Below, one piece after another: positions 1 to 9,268 of a stretch of 64,000 nt of DNA (position 1 is its first letter; each line of letters begins with the position of its first letter). Source of the DNA: Ehretia macrophylla. Lineage: Eukaryota; Streptophyta; Magnoliopsida; Boraginales; Ehretiaceae. The notes under the pieces were generated by a model, which saw only the letters and a program-made list of their open reading frames with translations, had not been told where the DNA came from and ran no database searches. A program made the position numbers and the translations under genes. The stretch is from assembly GCA_037974665.1 (NCBI GenBank), contig CM075765.1:6701501-6765500 (forward strand), written 5' to 3'.

Positions 1-1543
1 TGATGCAACTATTTTGTAGTATTCAAATCATGTGATTTAAGCTATGTTTGCATCAAAACTTGAGTTAAAAATGGTAAATTTCATACAAACTTGGTACATG
101 TAGGTCGGACAAAGAAATCAAGAAAACCGACCTAAAATATCACTTCACAATATAAGTCGATAGCAGAAATGGGTGAAGCTCTAGTCCGCATGCCAAAATA
201 AACTCATGGAGATGGAATTTGGTCAAATTGAGCACAAAAATGGACTTTGAATGCCAAAAAACCATGAAAATGAGTTTGATCAGATTTTTGGGACAAAAGT
301 CAACGATTAACTGGTCAAACTTCACCTATTACCACCAGTAATGTATGATCAATCCCACCTCAAGCCCGATCGATCATACTATGTCATCATTACACGTCAA
401 AAGCAAGCACAATTTGATCTAGTACTGTCCACCGCAATCAATCGCACTAACCACCGCAATCAATTTGTACCTGAAAAGTTAAAAATCACAATTAGCGCTG
501 TGCACAATAATTGGACCATGGGTGACGCGATCGATCATGCCTCAAAGCGCTATCAATCATGCCATATATCTGGCTCTTATAAATACCCTGCTCCCCAGAT
601 CAAATTTTATATCAGATTTTAGAGAAACAATTTCAGTTTCTCTTTTTTGTAGCATTTTCCTAGTTTTGTATATAGTTAGGTTAGATTGGTAAGTAGTTTA
701 GTAGCTGGTGAAATACGGAGAAGGTAATGTCTGAATTACTGAGTGTTGGAAGGAAGGAGTCTCGTAGCTATGCTTATGAATCAATCCTCGAACCTCTCAC
801 CGTCAAAATGTGGATTCCACTATTGGGGGTGCATTTTCAGACTCTCTTTTATATTTGTAATTCATATTTGTATATTATGCTCATGTAATTCGTGTGTCTA
901 GGAAAGGTTTATGTATTAATGGTCTTTTAATTTTTCGATCTTGAATCTGGATTGATTTGTTTTGATGTTAAATATGGCTTGATGTTATTTTAGTTCTAAA
1001 TTACCTATCTTTTCGTTATACTTGTAGTTAATTTCTTGATCGGTATGCTTACGTGTCATATATCCATGCTTGAATAGTGAAGTTACTATACCGTACCTTC
1101 TATGAAAATTGAGGTTATACCATGATTTTTATTTTCAAATTTATAAATTGCCATTTTTAGTTGTTTAGCTTGGTCACTTATGATTGTGTGGACAAATCTA
1201 TGCTCCGACTACATAAAAGACACGAGGATAGAATTGCACTTATAATCTAGGTACAACCTATTGCCTTAGTACTAATCCGATCCCTAGACTATCTTCTCAT
1301 ATTTGTATTCCCAACGCTAGATTATTTACCTTTATTTCCCTTACTTTATAAAACACCTAATCTCCTTGAATTGTTTCTAACACTCACCCACTTTCACACA
1401 CCTCCATACAAACTGTCCTTAGGAACCTCCCTATGGATTCGACTTCAGACTCAAACACAATAGACTATGTTTATTCGTGCACTTGCGAGTTTAAACTTGG
1501 TTGAATTTTGTGTTCATTTTACATACCGACTAAGTGATAATCA
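1..1543 (+). repeat. 5' LTR of the Athila-like element
   Basis: It begins TGATGCAACT and ends ..ATAATCA just before the PBS. It carries a TATA box at 578-585. A diverged second copy of bases about 321-590 lies at 26862-27107. The true left end could be slightly outside the window. Confidence 0.65.
578..585 (+). promoter_or_regulatory. TATA box of Athila-like LTR
   Basis: TATAAATA lies in a GC-richer context of the LTR, the usual place of the pol II promoter. The homologous site at about 27100 is where a copia element has inserted. Confidence 0.55.
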
Positions 1544-1549
1544 AGGTTT

Positions 1550-1567
1550 TAGCGCCGTTGCCAGGGA
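1550..1567 (+). other. Primer-binding site, tRNA-Asp type
   Basis: TAGCGCCGTTGCCAGGGA matches the 3'-end complement of plant tRNA-Asp (TGGCGCCGTTGCCGGGGA) with two transitions. It sits six bases after the LTR end. Both changes are G to A, as expected from decay of methylated cytosines. Confidence 0.85.
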
Positions 1568-1685
1568 GGCACGGTATAGTTTTTGGACAATTGTTGAATT
1601 TGTTTAAGTGTTTGTTTTATCTTCTTTCTTTAATTCAAAATCATAGAAGAATATATTTTAATAGGAAAATTTTGTTGATTAGAAC

Positions 1686-2263
1686 TTGACTCCTTTTGAT
1701 GTCAATGCTTTCCTTAATTTTCCTTGTGAGTCATCCAATCATTGGGCTTTTAATGACATAACCCCATCCCTTATCCCAAATACATATGAAGTTTGTGCTT
1801 TATGTTCCCAATTTGGACATACCATTGTGAATTATCCCCAATATCTCGAATTCTTTCATAGCCATGATGCTACTACCCAGGGTTTATTTTTCGAACAATG
1901 ATTTGTACTTTGACACATATAACCCGGAGTGACAAAATCATTAAAATTTATTTTGGGATCAAAGAAATTTATCTTTTTTGCCTTAATTTTCAAAATGAGA
2001 ATAATGCATCTTAATACCCCAACTTCAATTCTTTTGAGTTTTATAAAAGCTTTGAACGCAATTTTTTCTATCAAAATCTTTGCTATCCTAGCTGGATTGA
2101 ACTTATTTCTCCCGAACCAAATTTCAATGACAAGATTGGCCAACTTGTACACCTCATTGAATCCAACAACCAATCCCTAGATAGGCTATAAGGCCAAATT
2201 GGTCAGTTAGTTAAGAACGCAAATAGCCGGGAAAAAGCCGAACACCCTATCAACCTGTCATGA
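1686..2263 (+). pseudogene. Athila-like gag C-terminal remnant
   Basis: The readable protein includes a zinc-knuckle-like stretch CALCSQFGHTIVNYPQY, in which the last cysteine is replaced by tyrosine. After a stop comes YNPE-stop-QNH-stop-NLFWDQR, resembling the YNPGW.NHPNF.W block that follows the knuckle in Athila gag. Near the end, IGQLVKNANSREKAEH resembles the gag tail. Several stops and frame changes break the reading. The role would have been nucleocapsid RNA binding. No ATG fits the open stretch, so the N-terminal part is lost or too diverged to read. Confidence 0.6.
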
Positions 2264-2559
2264 GTTTATAAGACCAATATAGCTCATACATCACAAAACT
2301 ACACAAGATCGAGTTGATGGGATAAAAAAATTTAGTGGAGATAATGGAATTGATAGGGGTATAGAGAGTGACAAAAGAATGGAGATAAAAATCATGTCTG
2401 AGGTACACACCCCTAGGATAGCAAAACTATCCACTACTACTTTGGGGTCAAAAAATCTTTTCTTTTTCTCAACTACACATTTTTAACCTGAACCTTCTCG
2501 TGGTCCTATTGTTAATCTTTTCAATCAAAATGTTTGCCATGATAATTCGGTTGACTCTG

Positions 2560-3690
2560 CTCCTTCCGAATCCATGTGAATTGACAAGTTTGACCAACTT
2601 TCTCAACTTGTCGAATCCAATGCTTACATGCTTTAATCTTTAGATCATCTAGTCAAATGCGCACTTAGTTTAGCTAAAAATGAGCATCACATTCAGTCTG
2701 TTGTGAACTACTTTGATGAAATAATTTTTGACCAAACTAGTGAAATGAACGAGATTGATCAGGAAAAATATGATAGGGAAAATGAATTTGAGGAAAAAGA
2801 AAACAAAATAGCTCACTTAGAAAGATAGGATGAGCTTAGTAACTATTAGGACTCAACCCGACTCTAATTCCTTTTCAACAAACACACACTTCTATAGAAT
2901 CTACACTCTGTTAGGATGAGTCTATTGAGTCGAGTATAATTCCTTCCTCATTCTTAACTCTTGAAGAAGAAATTAATAAGATTGAACAACTTTCATATCA
3001 ATTTGACCACGAGAGTGAGCCAAACGCTTCCATATCCCTTTTGACTAACCATAACACTATTGATGAAGCTACGACAGTCATCCTCTCTCCTATCAAAAAC
3101 CATCATACTTCTTCTTTGGATTAGTCTCCCCCTGTTTTAGAGCTCACAACAATGCTTTCTTGCACTAACCACACATATTCAGGACCAATCCATACTTCTC
3201 CCATTATCAAAGTCATTGATCCTTTATTTGAGGAGAACATGTTAATAGTCCTTGATAATCAAAAGAAAGTCATAAGGTGGTTAGTTGTCAATAAATACAT
3301 TCTTTCCTCCAAGAAGGCACAATTTGGATTTGACCCATATTTGAGCAAATTGTTATACTCTACCTTTAGTAACTTATGGGTTGATCAATTAAAATTAGGA
3401 CACATTATTTCACAACTCACTATGGCCCCTGATTGCATAGTCGAGAATATACCCACGCACACCACGTTAGGATAGGAACTGTTACCTTTTCAAGGTGACT
3501 TGGTAAAGAAATATTTTGCATTAAAAATGAAATATCATGTGTTGCATGATCCTTCTCCATTCAAAATTTGTGCTGAAATGGTTATCAAGCAATATGTGTC
3601 GAAATATTTTAAACATAGTTGGCTTTAACATTGGCACTTGGCTGAAGGCGTAAAACTTATCGCTACTAAGAGGCAACCTAGATTTTAAAG
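2560..3690 (+). pseudogene. Decayed coding region of unknown product inside Athila-like element
   Basis: Broken reading frames continue after gag. The part around 2640-2830 encodes a charged, helix-like stretch rich in E, K and N. An open frame at 3152-3475 gives 107 residues with hydrophobic and aromatic spacing typical of a folded domain, and similarity to coding sequence seems to continue past its stop to about 3690. I recognise no family. It could be an extra ORF of the element or a diverged remnant of pol. Neither D/E catalytic motifs nor zinc fingers are visible. Confidence 0.35.
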
Positions 3691-5034
3691 TTTTTTTTAT
3701 TATCTGTGTTTGTTTTCTTTAATTTTCTTGTGTGATTTTGTTTGATGTGATTTCCCTAGTCCTCCGTAATTATTTTTGAGTGTTTGTGTTTTATAGCAGC
3801 ATGTACATAATTGTTAAGGTTGATAATACTCTTACATGTTATATCAATCGATCTTTCGTGAGTTTTACAGATTGATACATTCAAAGGCAAAGATAATAGA
3901 CACTATTTACCACATCAACATCAAGTTTGTTGCTACATATTAGCTAGTCTTTTTCTTTGCTTTTCATTTGCACTACATTTCTCTTCATACTTTAATGACA
4001 TTTTCTTGAAACTAAGCAAAAATTTAGGTTTGAGGATGTAGTAATTGACTTCATGCTTTTTCTTACATATTGCACTTGCCTTTGTACTATACTATCATTT
4101 ACTTAAGGACAAGTAAACTTTAGGTGTAAGGGGTGCACTATTGGTTTTCATGCTTAAATTTTTTTCAATATTATATAGGAAAAACATCATTGTGATAACC
4201 ATTGTTCATGAGAAAAAGTACTTTTCTACCTCGTTCATAGGAACATGATTTGAATAACTTAAGAACATGTGATTTTAGCTATTGTAGTATAAAAAATAAA
4301 CTTTGAGGAATGTCTAAAGAAAAACTTTGATTTATTGTATTCATGAATTAACTTTGTTGTTTTTCTTTTCTTTAATTGATGAATATTCGAATATGAGTAG
4401 AATGAGATAGAATTGGCCTTTTTATGAGAGTTTATTGTGATTAAACCTAAACCTAGATCCCATGTCAAAAAAAGAGAAAAAGAGAAAGAAAAAAAATATG
4501 TGTATCTTTATTCTATTTTCTTTTGTTATAATAAATCTCTAAACACCACTATTCCTTCTCTACATTCTTATCATTTGGATATGTTATATAGTATAATGGT
4601 TTTGAGCCTGTGTACCGTGGGTGATTAAGGCACGTAGGGGTTCTTTGAAACCTAGCAATCTCAGCAAATTGACTAGAGATTATTAGCCTTAAAGCCCACT
4701 ACATGGGAAATATAGATATTGTAAATTGTTCTTTTATTTTATGTCAATTCATAATCGGTGTGGGCATAATCAAGAGCTTGATTAGAACTAGGAAAGAATA
4801 TCAAAGTCTAATCTATTTTCATATCCTAAAAGTTAAAGAATTTTAATGAACTTAATTTGATTAGTTTTTTTTTGAATGCATATTTTGAAGTGATCAATAG
4901 ACTGTTCCAAAAGAGTAGTTTGAAATTGAATAAAAGGCTCTCATTTGTTCTTTTCATTGACTTGTGAGCTCCTTAAGAATGGCAAACTAAATTTTCAAAA
5001 TTTCATTCAGATGTGTTTTAAGGTAGTCTTGCTT
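3691..5034 (+). other. Non-coding 3' interior of Athila-like element
   Basis: AT-rich sequence without a credible gene. Around 4091-4135 is a stretch (ggacaagtaaactttaggtg) that resembles the polypurine region before Athila/Ogre 3' LTRs, so the real 3' end may have been duplicated or shifted. Confidence 0.4.
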
Positions 5035-5062
5035 GGGGACAAACGAGGTTTAGGTTTGATGA
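5035..5062 (+). other. Polypurine tract and truncated 3' LTR start
   Basis: Purine-rich ggggacaaacgaggtttagg is followed by TTTGATGA. TGATG is also how the 5' LTR begins at base 1, so 5057-5062 is taken as the first bases of the 3' LTR, interrupted by the LINE tail. Confidence 0.5.
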
Positions 5063-5190
5063 TTTTTTTTATATATATAATTCAGTAGAGTTTTATTCAA
5101 AGAAAATCAATGTACAATGTACAACAAAACAAAAAAAATACACACAACAGGAAAAGGAAACAACAAAGTACATGAACAAAGAAAACCAAA

Positions 5191-5500
5191 TCATCTAAGT
5201 GAAGTAGCGAGAAAGTCCCCAATTATCCAAAACAACACGATTGGAGGATGAGTTTTTGAATTGTCGGCCCGTGAAAATTTTGGAGTTGACTTCATTTTAT
5301 ATGATTTTAAAAATATGTTCTTCAGTGTAGGCCTCCTCCTTGAAGATGCGCCTCTTTCTCTCAATCCAGATATGATAAATAGCAGCACAAAAGAAAGTTT
5401 TGAAAATTTGGACTTTAGTTTCATAACCCCTGTTACCAATAGAGTAAGATATATCCAAAATTTTGGGATGGGTGAAAATAGAACAATCAATGGATAATGC
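5191..5500 (-). pseudogene. LINE ORF2 C-terminal part
   Basis: The minus-strand frame reads ..IFKTFFCAAIYHIWIERKRRIF.., the tail typical of plant L1 ORF2 after the zf-RVT domain. The final residues are in a shifted frame and end in a stop at 5191. It continues the ORF2 piece at 18389-20170, from which it is separated by the LTR array. About 130 bp of 3' UTR follow down to the A-tail. Confidence 0.8.
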
Positions 5501-7937
5501 TGTGACGCCCGAGAACATTGCCATGATTCATTAACTGTTTCATCTACTGTTTGTGCATTTTCACTATCCATTTACTTGTTGCTTTCTTTGGTTACTATTC
5601 ATTACGTTTTCCAACTATCTATTTTCTTCGAATTAGCATTTTTCTTAAATCATATTAATTGTTATAGGAATGAGAAAAATGTGCATTTGAGCTTAAAGCG
5701 ATAGAAGCCTTCGTTTAGAAAATGATTTATTAAAGCTAATGAATAGTGTTAAGTATGAAACATTATGTTTTAGTTAGCTAACTTAATTTATGCGCATTAG
5801 ACTCATTTTTAAGTTGACTAGGCTCATTTTAGTACGCAATAAACTCACCCAACTTGACCTCACCCTTTAAATACTCAACATATACATATAATAGCTCATA
5901 AAACAAAAAAAAACAAAAAAAAGAGAAAAGCTGAAAAAACTGTAGCAAATCCGAAAATAGCATAGGCGGAGAAATAGAGATTTTTGCTCAACAAATCCTC
6001 ATTCCAAGCCAAGTCAAGCTAGGTGCAAGTGGTTTAGGGTGTTTACTAGCCTCCTAGGAGCTCCTACGCGCAATAGGTGATGGATTTCATACCTATTTTT
6101 GCATTTCAAAAATGTGACAACTTTCTTGAATTTCTTGTTTTGCTCTTAAATGCTAATGCAATGCTCAAATATGCTTATGTATGTTATATATAAGTAGTAG
6201 AGGCCTAATTTATGCTATTATTTTGTAGTTTAATCGGTTGAAATTGCTCGTTGAATATTTGGCAAGAATAGTGACGGGAATGTTAGGATTTTATGAAATT
6301 GGACTTTATAGCTTGAATCAATGATCCTAATAGGTGCTTTAGATGTTAATGAAAGTAGTGTAAAGGCCCCATAACATTTAATTGCTCATAACCTAGCAAA
6401 AGAATAAAATAGCCGACTTTTAGAAAGGGGTTTCAGGGTTATCGTGAATTCAGCTTGAATTGGCCTCCACATTTAATAATCATATGCTATTTAGGACCTA
6501 ACTAAGCTTTGCTAGCTCCCATTTGAGTCCCGGTTGAGGTACATGTAGTACAAAGTTTAAAGAGGGAATTTGGAGCTTGCGGGCTAGATGCGGATAATTG
6601 TGTAACTTTGAGGTCCTAAGTTGTGTCTTTAAGTGTCATTAGGAAGGTAGTATAGCTTGGTTGTATACCTTGAACTTCGTATTACGTTTGAAGCTAATTA
6701 GCCTTGAATTGCAAAGGGGATATTTTGACCAAGTGTGGAATTTGCTCGGTTTGAGTGTTGGCATTGTCTTGGGAGGTCATGAAAGCACTTTTGGTATGGT
6801 TTTGGCATTAGTTGAGTGATTGGTTAACTTAGTTGTAGTATAAATCAACTAAGGGGACGAATGGAGTTTTGTGATTGTTATAGTTTAAACGGGTTTTCTT
6901 TGCATTTAAATGGATCATAATATGGATAGGTTTGCATGGTGAAAATGGATTTCTATTATCATAGCTCGTTGGGATGTGATAGCTTGAGAAAGTTAGAGAA
7001 AAGAATAGTATTCTATTGAGTTTTTGTGACTTTTGCTCAATTGATGGTTTTAGTGTTTCTATTAGGTGCCATTAATGCTAGATGGCTTAAATGTTTGCTT
7101 AAACCCATTAAAAGATGGCTAGAAGTTGATAGAATGACTAGAACATAAAGAGGGACATTTAGGGCAATTGGTTTGTTCTAGTGTTTTAGGTGTTTGTAGA
7201 ACTTCCTTGTGGTTGGTTAGTGACCGTCGAATGCTTGGAATGTTCGTAGTGTCCTCCTGTTGCTTAGAAGATAGATTTTTAGTTGGGTTTACAAAAGGGG
7301 CTTTCGGAATAAAGTTGGGTTATTTGCTAAGTTTTGATTGGACTTGATGGGTTAGGTGGTTATGGGTGATTATCTAAGATATGGCGTTATCCAGAGAATG
7401 TTTCATGAACTAAATTGCATAATTGTTTTTCTTGAATTGAAGATTCTAAGTGAATTCTTGTTTATAGTAATTGTATTGCCATAGTTCTAAGTGTTTTCCT
7501 TGAGTTTTATATTGAGTTAATTGTAAAGAGAATAAGTATGGATTAATGGCTTTATAAATTGATAGTACTATTATGGAATTAAATATGGTTATCTATGCTT
7601 AAAATGCTCTTTAAAATGATTGTAGAACATGCTTATATCACGATTTTATTGTTGTTAGTTATATTGTTGGTATATTAGATTACTTGAATGATTACTTGGT
7701 TGTATGTTAATTAAGTAAACTATGAGTTAGTTAACCTAGTTGGATAATTAATGAATGTTGTAGTTAAGGAGTAATTGAAACAATGTTTAACTTTATGTTC
7801 AAGGTGATTGAGAGTGATTTGAAGCCAATCTTGCATTGTGGAGCTTGATAGAGGTGAGGGAGACTTCATCCTTATGTGCATAATAGTTTATTTACTTGTA
7901 CTTAGATTATGTGCATTTATTGTCTATATATTGTGTG

Positions 7938-7965
7938 TGAGGGCAACCTACTTTGTTGTCCCTCA
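7938..7965 (+). other. LTR hairpin 1, array LTR 1
   Basis: Stem arms TGAGGGCAA and TTGTCCCTCA pair with one bulged T around the loop CCTACTTTG. Confidence 0.65.
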
Positions 7966-8395
7966 ATCATGTGTTTATTGATGTATTCTATTGTTATCAT
8001 TTTGAGTGCATTGCATCGTGGTTGCACACCCATTTGGGTGTGGTAGTGTCGTAGAAACCGGGCGGCATCGGGCTTGCCGGTATACCTCGGCTACTATGGT
8101 TACCCAGTCCCTCTCTCGCTTGGGATGCCGCCCAGGGAGAGTTGGGTCGTAGGATTTCGGGGTACATCCGGAGTACACCCATTTTGGAGTTATAAGGGGA
8201 TGCCGGCTTATCAATAACAGTGTCATTATTACATCGGGATTTTAGTTCGTGGCTCGTGGTTCGTGATTGAAGATCAAGTGAATCGTATCCTTTTTAATGT
8301 GTGGTAATTTGTTATTTCAATTGTGCTCTGTTTGTAAAATGCTTTATTTGTACTAACTGCTGCATTGCACGTCTCCAGTAAACCTTATCCCTCAC

Positions 8396-8415
8396 TGGGC
8401 AATTGTGATTGCTCA
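8396..8415 (+). other. LTR hairpin 2, array LTR 1
   Basis: TGGGCAAT pairs with ATTGCTCA (eight pairs, one G-U) around loop TGTG, directly after CCTCAC. Confidence 0.5.
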
Positions 8416-9031
8416 TACCTCGCTAAACATGTTTCAGGTGGTGCAGTTAGAGGAGTTGACCTGATTGTTGTGTACTATTACTTGAGATTTGAGTGATTTC
8501 CTGTTAAACTGTTGAAGACCTTAATTGTTCTACTTTTTATTCTATTTTGGAGCCTAAGGGCTTATTTATATATATTTAAGTAGTTGCAAGTTTGAAAGCT
8601 AAATGGATGTAGTAAGTGTTATGAATTGTGGCATGTAATAACTTTTGCTTCTACTTCTAGCTACATTGCATGCTTGGGTGTGAATGAAGGGGTATACAGT
8701 TGGCTTTAATTTCTAAGAATGTTCAATGCTATCATGGAGTGGTATGATAAGCGGTTTTGTAAAGAAGTTAAGTTATGAATGCATGCTTGTGTGTATCTAA
8801 ACTGTTTGTATGTCTTAAGGCTCGGATGGCCTTAAAGCTAAGATCTTTTGTTATAAATGAAAGTCCTGTTATGTTATGGCTTTATTGAGTGTTTACAGGT
8901 TTCAGAATGTCCACGGTACAGGGGAGACTCTGTCCGTTTTTTCCTGAATTTTGTGATCGGGTTTGGTATTGGGTTGAAAATAGCATGGTTATTAGAGCCT
9001 CCGGTCTCGTGAGAGATCGGGGCGTTACAGG

Positions 9032-9043
9032 TGGTATCAAAGC
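9032..9043 (+). other. Primer-binding site, tRNA-iMet type
   Basis: TGGTATCAAAGC differs by one G-to-A change from TGGTATCAGAGC, two bases after the LTR end. Confidence 0.9.
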
Positions 9044-9086
9044 TTAGTTAGCTCTAAGCCAGGACAGGGACGTTGGCCTGTCGGGT

Positions 9087-9268
9087 AGTAACCCTTGCGT
9101 GTGTGCTTATTAAGTGTGTGTCTTGAAAGTGTATGCCTACATTTGTGATTGTGTGTCTTGTATTGAATGTGTGCACTAGTAACCCTTATGTGTGTGCTTA
9201 TTAAGTGTGTGTCTTAAAAGTGTATGCCTGCATGTGTGATTGTGTGTCATATATTGAATGTGTGCACC
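9087..9268 (+). repeat. 91-bp tandem duplication in leader, copy 1
   Basis: Two adjacent 91-bp units (9087-9177, 9178-9268) begin AGTAACCCTT and are rich in GTGTGTG words. The same duplication is in interior 2, so it predates the tandem arrangement. Confidence 0.9.

Larger units (their letters stand above)
1..5062 (+). mobile_element. Degenerate Athila-like Ty3/gypsy LTR element
   Basis: The segment reads LTR, Asp-type primer-binding site, gag remnant, a long non-coding interior, a purine-rich stretch, and the first bases of a 3' LTR (TGATGA). No protease, RT or integrase can be read, so it is a gag-derived non-autonomous relic. The left LTR starts at or before base 1 (TGATGCAACT). The 3' LTR is cut after about six bases, where a minus-strand LINE tail begins. 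Lineage follows from the PBS and from a zinc-knuckle plus YNPG..QNH..LFW region that resembles Athila gag; this is inference from recalled family features. Confidence 0.75.
5501..9029 (+). repeat. Array LTR 1 (3529 bp)
   Basis: It has full LTR ends TGTGACGCCC..GGCGTTACA. A TATA-like TTTAAATA lies at 5866-5873. The GC-richer block at 8000-8200 and two hairpins (7938-7965 and 8396-8415) are the best-conserved parts among the three copies. Confidence 0.9.

Noticed and set aside
6053..6066. CTCCTAGGAGCTC shared by array LTRs and the Tat LTR (52290)
   Set aside because: A short palindromic word at different positions relative to the TATA region and without flanking similarity; most likely coincidence.
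7975..8226. Open frames in the conserved GC-richer LTR block (minus strand here and at 12569-12772 and 17366-17581; plus strand at 12547-12789 and 17308-17550)
   Set aside because: They recur because the LTR recurs. Frames differ in start and length between copies, no motif is visible, and the region is better explained by RNA hairpins and promoter-proximal conservation.
9032..9043. TGGTATCAGAGC-type sites as possible tRNA genes
   Set aside because: Only the 3'-end complement of tRNA-iMet is present next to LTR ends; no tRNA body. These are primer-binding sites.
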